Shown here piece after piece: positions 40,404 to 49,492 of a stretch of DNA of 64,000 nt (the first letter of the stretch is position 1; each line of letters begins with the position of its first letter). The notes beneath the pieces are model-generated. The model searched no databases. It saw only the letters and a program-made list of their open reading frames with translations, and was not told where the DNA came from. The stretch comes from Leptonema illini DSM 21528 (GTDB taxonomy: Bacteria; Spirochaetota; Leptospiria; Leptospirales; Leptonemataceae), in NCBI RefSeq assembly GCF_000243335.1, contig NZ_JH597773.1:1323989-1387988 (forward strand), given 5' to 3'. The translations under genes and the position numbers were made by a program.

Positions 40404-40844
40404 ATGTCCTCATCTGAAGCACAGACGAACATTGAAGCGGAAGAATACGCTCTTCTGCACGAACTGGAAGACAACCGAGCCGCTCTGAACTGTATTCGAG
40501 CCGGATGGTATTACTTTGAGCGACGCGGCGACTCCCAGTCGGCCGGACGATGGTTTTTCAGGGCCGTCATGAGCGAGCCGAACGTTCTGCATCATCGCAT
40601 CGAGCTTGCCCGATTCCTTTCGCGAGATGACAGGCTTGTGCGCGCGATTGAATGGTGGCAGGGAGCTCTGCGTCTTGCGCTTACCTTGCGCGCATCGGCC
40701 GACGAGCTGGCGCTGATCTATTTAGAACTGGCGAAGCTTTACCGACGCACCAACCGACTGGAGCGGTTTCACCGCTATCTGCATCTTTCTCTGAAGGCCT
40801 GTCCGGGGTATCGCCCGGCGCAACGGTTGCTGGATATGGCATGA
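40404..40844 (+). CDS. TPR-like hypothetical protein
   Basis: About 146 aa from the ATG at 40404 (MSSSEAQTN); an upstream ATG at 40374 would add ten residues. The body is a run of paired helices of TPR type (SAGRWFFRAVMSEPNVLHH, AIEWWQGALRLALTL, ADELALIYLELAKLYRR, ERFHRYLHLSLKACPGY). No export signal. Ends ATGA with dinG. Probably a protein-binding scaffold; its partner is unknown. Confidence 0.7.
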   Translation: MSSSEAQTNIEAEEYALLHELEDNRAALNCIRAGWYYFERRGDSQSAGRWFFRAVMSEPNVLHHRIELARFLSRDDRLVRAIEWWQGALRLALTLRASADELALIYLELAKLYRRTNRLERFHRYLHLSLKACPGYRPAQRLLDMA

Positions 40845-42802
40845 ACGAAGGCGGCCTGCGCTTCTTTGAATCCGATAGCCCTCTGAAAAATCTCTTTCCA
40901 GGCTTCGAGCTGCGCGAAGGGCAGAGGAAGATGGCAGAGGCGGTGCAACAGGCCCTTCGTCAGAAGCAGATCCTCGTCGTCGAGGCGGGAACGGGAACAG
41001 GCAAGACGCTGTCGTATCTTCTGCCGCTGCTTGCAGAGGCGAAGGCCACAGGACGGCGCGTGCTCGTCAGTACAGAGACCAAGACGCTTCAATCGCAGAT
41101 ACTCAAGAAAGAGCTTCCGCTGATTCAAAAGGCGCTCGGCGCTTTATTCGGGCAGGCCGATCCCATACAGGCCGAGATCTGCCTCGGCGCCGGGAACTAC
41201 CTGTGCAAGCGAAAGCTACAGCGCCGCAGAATGGCGGGCGAAAAGCAGATATGGTACAGAGACTTCATGAAATGGGAGCGGACGACGGCGACCGGTCTTA
41301 TCTCGGAGTACACGGACTATACGCCGCCAGGATTTCTTTCGGGGCTCGGCCGCGAAAGCGATCGCTGCCTCGGTGCGAGGTGCCCGAACTATCAGACCTC
41401 ACATTATTTTGTCGCACGCGAACGCTGGAAAAGGTCCAATCTTTTAATCGTTAACCATGCGCTGCTTGCCCGTCATCTTCTCGGCGAATCGACGTTGCTT
41501 CCGGAATTTCACTATGCCGTCATCGACGAAGCGCACCGTTTTGCAGAGCTGTTCAACGCCCAGGCCGAAGAGACGCTTTCGCTGGAGTGGCTGAAATCCG
41601 TCGTCGCCGAACTGCCGTACCCGGCGCCCGGTCTTGTGCAGGCGTCGGATGATCTTTATGCGGCGCTGCGTCAGGCGCATGGACTGAGAAACAGACGCTT
41701 CAGGCTGACGAAGGCCCTTGATCTGCCCGAGGTGAATCCGCTTCTCGGTAGCATCGATCGTGCCGTCCAGGATCTGGAAAACGACGATCAGAGCGATCTT
41801 TTCGGCGAAACCCAGGCCGAGGCAAATCTACGCAAGACGATGCTGACGGGACGGCTGAAGACGGCATCCCGTATTCTTGACCGATTCTGCGAAGGTCCGA
41901 CCTCGACGGAGGTCTTTTCGCTCGTCGTCGAGAAGGACGACGCTAAGTTAACCGTGACGCCCGTCGACAGCTCGGAGCGGATTCATGCGTTATTTCTACA
42001 GACGATCGATTCCGTCGTCTTCACCTCGGCCACGTTATCGGTAAAAGGCAGCCTCGATTATTTCACGTCACAGATCGGTATCGATGGGAAGAATCCGCGG
42101 TATCGATCGATGCAGCTGCCGTCGCCCTTTGATTATGCAGGCCGATCCATGCTTTATATTCCAAGGCATTTGCCCGAGCCTGGCGCCGTCGATACTGGAT
42201 TCGAGCAGGCCTGCGTCGAAGAGGTGCGGCGACTGATCGAGCTGGCCGGCGGCGGCGTGCTTGTCGTCTTTTCGTCTCTGCGCTCTTTGCAGACGGTGGA
42301 ATCCGGACTTCAGGGCATAACGTTTCCTGTTTATTCAAGCGCTAAGGACGGACCGGAACGGGCGATCGAGCTCTTTCGCCAGACCGACGATGCGGTGCTG
42401 CTCGGACTGGAATCCTACCGGCAGGGGCTTGATGTGCAGGGAGATCGCTTGCGCATGGTCGTTCTGGTAAGGCTTCCTTTTCCCGTGCCCGATGATCCGC
42501 TTCTACAGGCCCGCGAAGAGCGTGAGAAAGAGCAGGGCCGCAATCCGTTTACTTCGCTTCAGATGCCCGAGATGATTCTAAAAATGAGACAGGGCTTCGG
42601 GCGTCTGATCCGATCATCAGAAGACAGAGGAGCCGTCGCCATTCTTGATCCGAGGGTGTACACCAGGCCCTATGGCAAGACCCTGCTTGCCAGTCTGCCG
42701 CCGGCCCGTCGCACCGATTCGTTCGAGGAACTGGATCGGTGGTGGAAAGGTATTTTCACGAAGCCGGGAAAAAAGAGCATACGCGGAAAGGTTTCTATAT
42801 GA
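40841..42802 (+). CDS. dinG: DinG-family ATP-dependent helicase
   Basis: About 653 aa from ATG 40841 (MNEGGLRFFE), which overlaps the previous stop as ATGA; the frame is open further upstream but inside the TPR gene. Superfamily 2 XPD-like helicase: Q-motif region REGQRKMAEAV, Walker A VEAGTGTGKTLSYLLP, four Cys of an Fe-S cluster (EICLGAGNYLCKRK and RCLGARCPNY), DEAH box VIDEAHRF, and motif VI MRQGFGRLIRSSEDRG. Unwinds DNA and R-loops in repair. No exonuclease domain is present. Confidence 0.92.
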   Translation: MNEGGLRFFESDSPLKNLFPGFELREGQRKMAEAVQQALRQKQILVVEAGTGTGKTLSYLLPLLAEAKATGRRVLVSTETKTLQSQILKKELPLIQKALGALFGQADPIQAEICLGAGNYLCKRKLQRRRMAGEKQIWYRDFMKWERTTATGLISEYTDYTPPGFLSGLGRESDRCLGARCPNYQTSHYFVARERWKRSNLLIVNHALLARHLLGESTLLPEFHYAVIDEAHRFAELFNAQAEETLSLEWLKSVVAELPYPAPGLVQASDDLYAALRQAHGLRNRRFRLTKALDLPEVNPLLGSIDRAVQDLENDDQSDLFGETQAEANLRKTMLTGRLKTASRILDRFCEGPTSTEVFSLVVEKDDAKLTVTPVDSSERIHALFLQTIDSVVFTSATLSVKGSLDYFTSQIGIDGKNPRYRSMQLPSPFDYAGRSMLYIPRHLPEPGAVDTGFEQACVEEVRRLIELAGGGVLVVFSSLRSLQTVESGLQGITFPVYSSAKDGPERAIELFRQTDDAVLLGLESYRQGLDVQGDRLRMVVLVRLPFPVPDDPLLQAREEREKEQGRNPFTSLQMPEMILKMRQGFGRLIRSSEDRGAVAILDPRVYTRPYGKTLLASLPPARRTDSFEELDRWWKGIFTKPGKKSIRGKVSI

Positions 42803-43686
42803 TAACACGAAAAAGTTATACCTTGATGAAGCTCTTTACGTTATCCGCTCTGTTTTTTATCAGTGCCGTCGATCCTGCCGGTCCTTTTACAGCTGCCCTT
42901 CATGCAGCACCGGCTGTCGACCGTCCGTTTCACCTGATCGAGAGACTCTCTGAGAATACCTATATCAACTGGACGGGCGGATGGATTTACGCGAAGGTAA
43001 CGGTGCCCGTGCGTCGCGCCGAATCCATTAGCCTGACCGAGGCCAGGTTGCGCGCCGTTCGCGAGGCGAAGGAAAGGGCTCGCACCGAGTTGAGTCGTGG
43101 CGTGTTGTTGTTACCTGTCGACTCCCGCGGTAGCTATGGCGAACATATGCGCGAGAATTCTCGACTGCGGCAGGATTTTGAATCCATCGATCGCTACTAT
43201 CGCCTTCTCGAACATACGACGGGCGAGGGCAGCGTTACCATTCGCATGGGACTTCCGTTATTCGGTTCTACCGGACTTCTTCGACGCATACCTGCATCGG
43301 TGCTTCCTGAGTTCGACCAGGCCCTGAAGCTGCCCGTGAATCATGAGAAGTTTACGGGCCTCATCGTCTACACGGAGCTTGCGGCTTCGTATCGACCATC
43401 GCTGCGTCCCGCGCTTGCTCTGAAAACGGGAGAGCGGTTTCTGTCGATCGACAATACGCGCGATAGCCGCGGCTTCTATTTCATGGAAGAAGAATCGGCG
43501 CGTAACTTTGGCCGGGCCGGTGATCGCCCCTTTGTATTGTATGCGACGGCCGAGTTGAATGGCACGGATTTAATCATCGACACCGACGACGCGCAGAGAA
43601 TCCTGGGGAATGCCGGACTTCTCCGGTCCGTACGCGAAGGCCGCGTGGCGATCATTGTATCGGGTCCTGGCATGACCGGAAGATAG
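42799..43686 (+). CDS. Hypothetical exported protein, about 295 aa
   Basis: Start at ATG 42799 (MITRKSYTLMKL), which overlaps the dinG stop and follows AAAGG. A signal peptide is visible (LFTLSALFFISAVDPAGPF, cleavage near HAAPAVD). The mature part has a charged segment with LTEARLRAVREAKERARTEL and resembles exported proteins of the LPP20 kind in its repeated A-R-x-A-R helix followed by a beta-rich domain (GLIVYTELA, PFVLYATAELNG). No firm family. In line with dinG and, three bases on, rfaE1. Confidence 0.7.
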   Translation: MITRKSYTLMKLFTLSALFFISAVDPAGPFTAALHAAPAVDRPFHLIERLSENTYINWTGGWIYAKVTVPVRRAESISLTEARLRAVREAKERARTELSRGVLLLPVDSRGSYGEHMRENSRLRQDFESIDRYYRLLEHTTGEGSVTIRMGLPLFGSTGLLRRIPASVLPEFDQALKLPVNHEKFTGLIVYTELAASYRPSLRPALALKTGERFLSIDNTRDSRGFYFMEEESARNFGRAGDRPFVLYATAELNGTDLIIDTDDAQRILGNAGLLRSVREGRVAIIVSGPGMTGR

Positions 43687-43688
43687 AG

Positions 43689-44669
43689 ATGTCTGAACTC
43701 ACACAACTGATCGAACGCTTTCGCACCCGGCGCATCCTCGTCGTCGGCGATTTCATGCTCGATGAATACATCTTTGGCGCCGTCGAAAGGATCTCTCCTG
43801 AAGCGCCTGTGCCCGTCGTCGAAGAACGGCAGGTGAACCGTGTTCCAGGCGGGGCTGGAAACGTCGTCACCAATTTGCGTTCCCTTCAGAGTATGGTAAC
43901 GGCCTGCGGCGTCATCGGTCGCGATACGGACGGCAGTCGCCTTGCCGACCGAATGAAAGAAACCGGTATGCAGGAATCCGATCTGCTGCTTCTGGAACTT
44001 GAAGAGCGGCCGACGACGCGAAAGACGCGCATCATAGCGGGCAATCAGCAGGTGTGTCGCCTTGATCGTGAAGACCGTTCTCCGTTACCCGACCCGGCTC
44101 GCCATCGACTGCTGAGCATGCTTGAAGATCAGGTTAAGCGAAGCGATGCCGTTATCCTTTCGGACTATGATAAAGGCGTCGTATTGCCCGACGTCATCGA
44201 AAAAACGGTGACTCTGGCTAAGGCGAAAGGTATTCCCGTTACCGTCGATCCTCAGGTAACGCATTTCGCGCAGTACCGGAACGTTTTCATTCTCACGCCG
44301 AATCACCATGAAGCCGGTCGCTTTCTCGGGCGTAAGCTCATCAGCGATGACGAGGTCGAGCATGGCGGACGGGAGATCATCGAACGTCTGCAATGCGACC
44401 ACATCCTCATTACAAGAGGCGAGAAGGGTATGAGCCTGATTTCGCCCGACCGCGTGCGGCATGTGCCGACGGTGGCCCGCGAGGTCTTTGATGTGACTGG
44501 CGCCGGCGATACGGTTATCTCTCTTCTTACGCTTGCCCTGGCTGCCGGCGCTGATCTCGATCTTGCCGTCGAGCTGTCGAACTTCGGAGCCGGTATCGTC
44601 GTCGGCCGAATCGGAGCCGCCACTCTGCAACCCTCTGACCTTTATGGATTTCAGAGAGGAGTGGTATAA
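43689..44669 (+). CDS. rfaE1: D-glycero-beta-D-manno-heptose-7-phosphate kinase
   Basis: 326 aa, PfkB/ribokinase fold. Equivalent to the N-terminal half of E. coli HldE. It phosphorylates heptose-7-phosphate to the 1,7-bisphosphate for LPS inner core. Motifs are VVGDFMLDEYIFG, RVPGGAGNVVTNLRSL, and the ATP/catalytic DVTGAGDTVISLLTLALA. The adenylyltransferase half is a separate gene five bases downstream, unlike the fused enterobacterial HldE. Confidence 0.93.
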   Translation: MSELTQLIERFRTRRILVVGDFMLDEYIFGAVERISPEAPVPVVEERQVNRVPGGAGNVVTNLRSLQSMVTACGVIGRDTDGSRLADRMKETGMQESDLLLLELEERPTTRKTRIIAGNQQVCRLDREDRSPLPDPARHRLLSMLEDQVKRSDAVILSDYDKGVVLPDVIEKTVTLAKAKGIPVTVDPQVTHFAQYRNVFILTPNHHEAGRFLGRKLISDDEVEHGGREIIERLQCDHILITRGEKGMSLISPDRVRHVPTVAREVFDVTGAGDTVISLLTLALAAGADLDLAVELSNFGAGIVVGRIGAATLQPSDLYGFQRGVV

Positions 44670-44673
44670 TAGA

Positions 44674-45156
44674 ATGAATATGCTATCTCGCATAGAAGCG
44701 AAGATCGAGCAGGATCGTAGTAGCCTCAAAGAAAAGTTCGACGCTCTGAAAGGAAGGCGTGTCTTTACAAACGGCTGCTTTGATCTGCTTCATCGCGGCC
44801 ATGTGGATTACCTCTGTCGGGCACGCGATCTTGGCGATCATCTCATCGTCGCCCTGAACACCGACGAGTCGGTAAAGCGACTGAAAGGCCCGAGCCGTCC
44901 TGTGCAGACCCTCGAAGATCGCATGTTTCTCATGGCCTCGCTTGAATGCGTTAGCCTGGTCGGTTGCTTTGACGAGCAGACGCCTGAAGAGCTGCTCTCG
45001 ATTCTCAAACCCGAGATCCATGTGAAGGGCGGAGATTACAGACCCGACGATCTTCCCGAGAAACGAGTGATAGATTCCTATGGCGGTCGCATCGAGATTC
45101 TGCCGTTTGTGCCGGGGCGCTCCACCACGGGCATAATTCAAAAGCTCGGTGGCTGA
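44674..45156 (+). CDS. rfaE2: D-glycero-beta-D-manno-heptose 1-phosphate adenylyltransferase
   Basis: About 160 aa from ATG 44674 (MNMLSRIEAK); an ATG at 44680 is also possible. Cytidylyltransferase-like fold with the nucleotide-binding FTNGCFDLLHRGHVDYL (HxGH) and the C-terminal STTGIIQKLGG. Makes ADP-heptose from heptose-1-phosphate, following rfaE1 in the same transcript. The frame is open further upstream, but that part is inside rfaE1. A terminator overlaps its stop codon. Confidence 0.93.
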   Translation: MNMLSRIEAKIEQDRSSLKEKFDALKGRRVFTNGCFDLLHRGHVDYLCRARDLGDHLIVALNTDESVKRLKGPSRPVQTLEDRMFLMASLECVSLVGCFDEQTPEELLSILKPEIHVKGGDYRPDDLPEKRVIDSYGGRIEILPFVPGRSTTGIIQKLGG

Positions 45157-45180
45157 GGTCTCAGCTCCTCAGGCTTTTTT
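45153..45180 (+). terminator. Intrinsic terminator after rfaE2
   Basis: CTGAGG, loop TCTCAGCT, CCTCAG, then GCTTTTTT. The stem includes the rfaE2 stop codon. It closes the dinG-rfaE2 run and lies just before the end of the convergent YfiT-like gene. Confidence 0.75.
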
Positions 45181-45191
45181 AACCTTACGAC

Positions 45192-45719
45192 TTACCAGCT
45201 CTTCGCGTTTATTAGCTGCTTTATGAAGCCGAGATGATGGTCGCCATGATGAACGTACATGAAAAGTTGTTCTGCGACGCTGACCGTTGCGCGATCGCCT
45301 GGATGGTAGTAAGTGCGGTTAAGTTGTGTCTCATCGAGATGTAGAAATAGATGACTCCACTTACGGTGAATCCCGTCGAGTAGTTCCAGCGAAACCGAGA
45401 CGGGAAGATCTATATCGGGTAAAAGAGCCCATCTGCCTTCATCGTAGGGTTTGATCGTCGGATTCTCTTCGGTGAGCGCCATTTTTGTACGTATCATTCC
45501 GTTCATATGACTGTCGGCCAGATGATGAACGATCTGTTGAACGGTCCAGACGCCGGGAAGAGTCTTTGTTTTCCATTGCTCATCGCTTAGCGGTTGCGTC
45601 ACATCTCGCAGGATTGCGGGGAATTCGGCAAGGCGCTGAGCAGCCGTTTTTACGGTCTGCACAGTAAGAATATCGGGCTTGGTGTAGCGGCCGGCGGGAA
45701 AGGGATCGTATTCAGTCAT
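45192..45719 (-). CDS. YfiT/BstA-like DinB-fold protein
   Basis: 175 aa. DinB four-helix fold with metal-binding histidines in VHHLADSHMNG and in the C-terminal YVHHGDHHLGFIKQL. IKPYDEGRWA is a typical YfiT block. Relatives are zinc- or nickel-binding, annotated as metal hydrolases or thiol transferases (bacillithiol in Firmicutes). The thiol used here is unknown. Stand-alone gene converging on rfaE2. Confidence 0.85.
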   Translation of the reverse strand: MTEYDPFPAGRYTKPDILTVQTVKTAAQRLAEFPAILRDVTQPLSDEQWKTKTLPGVWTVQQIVHHLADSHMNGMIRTKMALTEENPTIKPYDEGRWALLPDIDLPVSVSLELLDGIHRKWSHLFLHLDETQLNRTYYHPGDRATVSVAEQLFMYVHHGDHHLGFIKQLINAKSW

Positions 45720-45795
45720 TTCTTTTCAATCCGTTTACCCGCCGTGCTGTCAAGTCGCAGAACTTTCATTCACAATGCGATGATGCGCAAGCCTG

Positions 45796-46854
45796 TCATA
45801 TCAATTTTTCGTCTATCAGCTGCTGAAATGTATCAACCATGGATTCTTCTATCGAACGGTAAGAGATGCCAAGCTCTCGGATGCTTTTCGAGTTGTCTGC
45901 GACAAACGGATAGCCGACGTTCTTTGAAACAAACTCGCGGGTGAGGCTTGCATTGATGAAAGGCCCGACCAGCCATATCAGAGCTTTCGGAAGCTCACGC
46001 CGAGGAATCGGATACTGCTTTCCGTAACGCTGATGCAGAGCTGCGGCAAGATCGCGAAAGAATGCGTTGTGTCCCGAAACGATATGACGGCCTTTTGCCT
46101 GGGGCAGGATGCCCGCTTTGAAATGCGCCTCGGCGACATCGCGCACATCGACCACACCAAATCCAAGCTCGGGCATTCCCGTTTTTACCGAGCCATCACC
46201 CATCTGTTTAATAATGTGGAAGGACTCCGACGTCGTCGACTGAGGGTTGAGCGACGGTCCGATGACAAGCGAAGGATTGATCACGACAAGATCCCACTGT
46301 GATTGCGCCTCGTTGATGCGCCACGCCTCTTTTTCGGCCAGGGTTTTTGAATAGGAATAGACCTGATGCCGTTCCGAGGAGGTCGTATTCCAGATATCTT
46401 CTGTGAAAACACCATTCGGAGCTTTCTTCAGATCGATGTTATCGCCGTAGATGGCGGCACAGCTGCTTGTAAGAACGACCCGTTTTACGGTTGTTGTGCG
46501 ATTCGCCTCTTCAAGTACGTTACGGGTACCGAGAACGGCCGGCTCTATCAGGTCTTTCTTCGCGTCTTTTACGTTGCTTGTAAAGGGCGAAGCCGTATGA
46601 AATACGATCTCACAGCCCTGCATCGCTTCGGCGTAGGCGCTCGGCGTGAGAAGATCGGCCTTGAAAAGGCGCAATGTACCTGGCTCTGATTCGGCGATCC
46701 TCTGTAAATGAGCTACTTTATTCGTATCATCGGGATTGCGAACGGTTCCATGCACGGTAAAGCCTTCGGCAAGCAGGCGCTTTACAAGCCATCCGGCCAC
46801 ATAACCTGTCGCTCCGGTAACAAGTACCGGCTTTGTTTTATCGATAGTCGTCAT
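45796..46854 (-). CDS. NAD(P)-dependent epimerase/reductase (dihydroflavonol-4-reductase-like)
   Basis: About 352 aa from the ATG at 46854 (MTTIDKTKPVLV), preceded by AGAGGAATAGG; the longer frame to 46881 lacks a ribosome site. Extended short-chain dehydrogenase: VLVTGATGYVAGWLVKRLL, HTASPF, TSSCAAIYGD and the catalytic YSYSKTLAEKEAW (YxxxK). Substrate unknown; aldehydes and ketones are common. It lies 42 bases downstream of a TetR gene on the same strand, which probably controls it. Confidence 0.87.
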   Translation of the reverse strand: MTTIDKTKPVLVTGATGYVAGWLVKRLLAEGFTVHGTVRNPDDTNKVAHLQRIAESEPGTLRLFKADLLTPSAYAEAMQGCEIVFHTASPFTSNVKDAKKDLIEPAVLGTRNVLEEANRTTTVKRVVLTSSCAAIYGDNIDLKKAPNGVFTEDIWNTTSSERHQVYSYSKTLAEKEAWRINEAQSQWDLVVINPSLVIGPSLNPQSTTSESFHIIKQMGDGSVKTGMPELGFGVVDVRDVAEAHFKAGILPQAKGRHIVSGHNAFFRDLAAALHQRYGKQYPIPRRELPKALIWLVGPFINASLTREFVSKNVGYPFVADNSKSIRELGISYRSIEESMVDTFQQLIDEKLI

Positions 46855-46896
46855 CCTATTCCTCTTTTGCCTGAGACTCACAGGCTCTAATTTTTT

Positions 46897-47469
46897 TTAT
46901 GAGCGGATCGCCGCCCACGTCATTTCGATCACTCTGCCCAGAAGTCGGTCGTCGACCTTCAATTCTCTGTTTCTATGTGCATGAACGAGATCCATTATCG
47001 GCGCGAAGACAAAGGCGGCCATCAATGGAATCGGATAATCCTTTACGGCCTTCTCGGATTTTGCCCTTTCATAAAGCTCAAAAAGCGGAGCGTAACATTG
47101 ATTCCCTTCTTCGCGCGCCTTTGCCGAGATTCCCGGAGAGCGGAAGAACTGCTCGTGAAAAGAGAAATGCACGGGATTTTTTATCATGAAATGAAAGAGG
47201 TTCTTCATGAATATCCCGAGGGCCTCTTTCACAGAGTGACGCTCACCAATGCCTTTAAAAACTACGGCTCCCGATTCTTCCTTCATCATGAGGTAGAGTT
47301 TATTCAGCATATCCTCTTTATTCTCAAAGTAAACGTAGATCGTCGAAGCAGAGACTCCGGCCCGGGAGGCGATCTTTGACATCGAAGCCGCGGCCAGGCC
47401 GTCTTCGGTGATGACCTCCATCGCCGCTCTATAGATGGCCGACCTTTTGTTCTCGTCCTTCAGGCGCAT
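46897..47469 (-). CDS. TetR-family transcriptional regulator
   Basis: 190 aa. N-terminal helix-turn-helix AAASMSKIASRAGVSASTIYVYFENKEDML followed by a TetR ligand-binding domain with no specific signature. A 28-bp palindrome sits directly upstream of the start (47474-47501), suggesting autoregulation and control of the downstream reductase gene. Confidence 0.9.
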   Translation of the reverse strand: MRLKDENKRSAIYRAAMEVITEDGLAAASMSKIASRAGVSASTIYVYFENKEDMLNKLYLMMKEESGAVVFKGIGERHSVKEALGIFMKNLFHFMIKNPVHFSFHEQFFRSPGISAKAREEGNQCYAPLFELYERAKSEKAVKDYPIPLMAAFVFAPIMDLVHAHRNRELKVDDRLLGRVIEMTWAAIRS

Positions 47470-47473
47470 AATT

Positions 47474-47501
47474 AATAATAAACGATCATTCGATTATTAT
47501 T
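47474..47501. promoter_or_regulatory. Palindromic operator upstream of a TetR gene
   Basis: Arms AATAATAAACGA and TCGATTATTATT around TCAT (11 of 12 positions pair). It lies four bases before the regulator's start codon. Size and symmetry suit a TetR dimer or dimer pair. Confidence 0.7.
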
Positions 47502-47560
47502 CAACCTTTTTTTCAACCAGTATCAGAATTTTGAGAATACAGGGGATGGGTGGAGGCTTC

Positions 47561-48274
47561 TCAGGAGGGTTTCATGCCTGCAAAGCCCGTCGCACAGCCG
47601 AAAAAGAAGCTCCGTTTTTCAACCGTAAATCCAATTTCGCTGAAAACGTCGGCTGCCTCGGACACGCTTCCAAAGGCAAGCGTATACTTCCATAGCATCC
47701 GATATTCGACGGGGTTGCCGAGAAGCAGACGCCCGAAAAGTGGGATGACACGACCCAGATAGAAGGCATAGAGAGAATAGAGCAGGCGATTCGGGGGGCC
47801 TGAGATCTCGATAAAGGAGAATCGACCGCCTGGCTTCAGGATGCGGTATGTTTCTTCTGCAAGTCGTCGCACCTGTTCTTTTGCAAAGGTCTTCAGACCG
47901 AAGGAGCAGGTGATGATATCGAATGAAGAAGTAGGCAGGTCGCTCTGTAGAGCATCACGCTGTGTGATAATGACGCGGTTGTTGAAACGTCGTGTATTTT
48001 TCGCACGAGCGGCGACAAGCATGCCTGTCGAGAAATCCAGGGCGGTGAGTTCTGCGTTTGGAAATCGGTTCATGATAGCCGACCAGGATTCTCCCATGCC
48101 CGTGAGCAGATCGATGACTTTCAGAGGTTGATTGTTTTCTGGAATCATCTCGGCCATCTGGCGACGCCAACGAGCAGAGAAGCCAAATGACGTTATGTAA
48201 TTTACCCTCTCATAGGATGAACTCATGCGATCAAAAAGCTCGCGCACAAAATCCGGATTGTATTGTTGATTCAT
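47561..48274 (-). CDS. UbiE/MenG-like SAM-dependent methyltransferase
   Basis: 237 aa. SAM-binding motif KVIDLLTGMGES (LTG in place of the usual ACGTG), then ALDFSTGMLVAAR, a UbiE-like RDALQSDLPTSSFDIITCSFGLK, and RILKPGGRFSFIEIS. A quinone or lipid methyltransferase is likely; as a member of a TetR operon it is more likely a specialised enzyme than the housekeeping MenG. Overlaps the upstream TetR by four bases. Confidence 0.82.
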   Translation of the reverse strand: MNQQYNPDFVRELFDRMSSSYERVNYITSFGFSARWRRQMAEMIPENNQPLKVIDLLTGMGESWSAIMNRFPNAELTALDFSTGMLVAARAKNTRRFNNRVIITQRDALQSDLPTSSFDIITCSFGLKTFAKEQVRRLAEETYRILKPGGRFSFIEISGPPNRLLYSLYAFYLGRVIPLFGRLLLGNPVEYRMLWKYTLAFGSVSEAADVFSEIGFTVEKRSFFFGCATGFAGMKPS

Positions 48275-48870
48275 GTATGCTGGCCGCCTGAAAGATCAAT
48301 GTCCAGCATCTTTCCTATCAGCCGCATCTGTTCGTGCAGCGCCGCCTTACCCGGCCTCTTCCCTTCATTGCGAATATAGAAACCCAGATAATAGTTATAC
48401 AGGAAGACTGCTCCACTGCTTGCGAAATCCGCTGTCTTGCCGCAGCCTTCAATCAGCTCTCTGAGGAACTCAATGCGATTGTTATCCATAGATGCGACGA
48501 ACCGTGCCGCCGTGCGGTTCTTGCGAGCGAACTGGCGAATATAAAAGTCAAAATCCTTGCCGCGTTGCTCCTGGAAGACGCTTAACAGCAGGCTTGCAAG
48601 TCGCTCTCGCGCCGTCGCCTCTGCGGATGCCCGATCGATAAAAACCTGTGTCGTGATCTCAAGGGCTATCTCAAGCATCTGCTCGATAAACTCGTCGCGA
48701 TTCTTGAAATAGTAATAATAGCTGCCTTTCGTAACACCGAGGTCTTCGGCAATGCGCTCAACGCGAAGATTCTGTTCTCCGCCGTCGGCGAAGCGCATCA
48801 GGCCGGCAAGAAGCCAGTCCCGTCGCTCTCGTCGTTTCTTCGATCCCTGTGTCGCGGCCTTTTTCGGCAT
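48271..48870 (-). CDS. TetR-family transcriptional regulator
   Basis: 199 aa. Helix-turn-helix RIAEDLGVTKGSYYYYFKNRDEF after a basic N-terminus (KKAATQGSKKRRERR), then a ligand-binding domain resembling regulators of fatty-acid or hydrocarbon genes. Middle gene of a three-gene run (49443 to 47561) whose promoter holds two perfect palindromes, so autoregulation is likely. Confidence 0.9.
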   Translation of the reverse strand: MPKKAATQGSKKRRERRDWLLAGLMRFADGGEQNLRVERIAEDLGVTKGSYYYYFKNRDEFIEQMLEIALEITTQVFIDRASAEATARERLASLLLSVFQEQRGKDFDFYIRQFARKNRTAARFVASMDNNRIEFLRELIEGCGKTADFASSGAVFLYNYYLGFYIRNEGKRPGKAALHEQMRLIGKMLDIDLSGGQHT

Positions 48871-48909
48871 GGGTCGTAAATCGTAGAACTGAGCGGTTCG
48901 ACAACAAGT

Positions 48910-49443
48910 TTATCGGGAGTCGTCGGCCAGTGCCGTTCGTCGTACGATACGCAGCATCTCGAGGCGTATCAATCCGCTGAAAGGGCGAACAAAAAGCCAG
49001 TAGAAGAAAAAGATCACTCTCGCCTTCAAGTCTGTGCTCTGGATACGGGTCTCGGTGCGCACAATGGTGGAGCCCGGGTTCTTGTTATCTTGATGCAAAG
49101 AGAAATTCCAGCAGATCTTGATCAGGCCGGGCTCCTGCATCGCCTCGAATTCACTTTCCGTTTCAAAAGTAACGAGATCTCCGCCCAGGCGCCCGATGCC
49201 GGCCACGACCAGTTCATCGTCGGATTCGGCAATGATGCGAAACGGGCCTGGGGCCGAAACCATCGCATCGAGATTCATTGCCTTGGTCGAAAGCCCCCGG
49301 AGCGCAAAGAGTGCCCTCGTGATCCACGATGAACTGAAATCGAGGTGCCTGACGATAGGAAAAAGTTGAGTGGGCGGACGGGCAACGCGTATCGAATGGA
49401 CCTCCCGGGAATGGAATTCGGGCATATAGCGGTCAAGTAGCAT
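48910..49443 (-). CDS. SRPBCC-like hypothetical protein
   Basis: About 177 aa from ATG 49443 (MLLDRYMPEF), preceded by GGAGG at good spacing; the longer frame to 49500 has no ribosome site and crosses the promoter. The pattern of strands with SIRVARPPTQLFPIVRHLD at the start resembles SRPBCC ligand-binding folds. The C-terminal helix FFFYWLFVRPFSGLIRLEML may touch the membrane. First gene of the TetR-controlled run. Function unknown. Confidence 0.72.
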   Translation of the reverse strand: MLLDRYMPEFHSREVHSIRVARPPTQLFPIVRHLDFSSSWITRALFALRGLSTKAMNLDAMVSAPGPFRIIAESDDELVVAGIGRLGGDLVTFETESEFEAMQEPGLIKICWNFSLHQDNKNPGSTIVRTETRIQSTDLKARVIFFFYWLFVRPFSGLIRLEMLRIVRRTALADDSR

Positions 49444-49455
49444 AAAGCCTCCATT

Positions 49456-49492
49456 TATACGGTATCGTACAGATAATATACGGTATCGTATA
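49456..49492. promoter_or_regulatory. Twin palindromic operators of the SRPBCC-TetR-methyltransferase operon
   Basis: TATACGGTATCGTA at 49456-49469 and TATACGGTATCGTATA at 49477-49492, 21 bp apart (two helical turns). The second has perfect 6-bp dyad arms TATACG/CGTATA. On the minus strand one site fills the spacer between -35 and -10 and the other sits just after the -10, as expected for tight repression by the TetR encoded in the operon. Confidence 0.8.
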
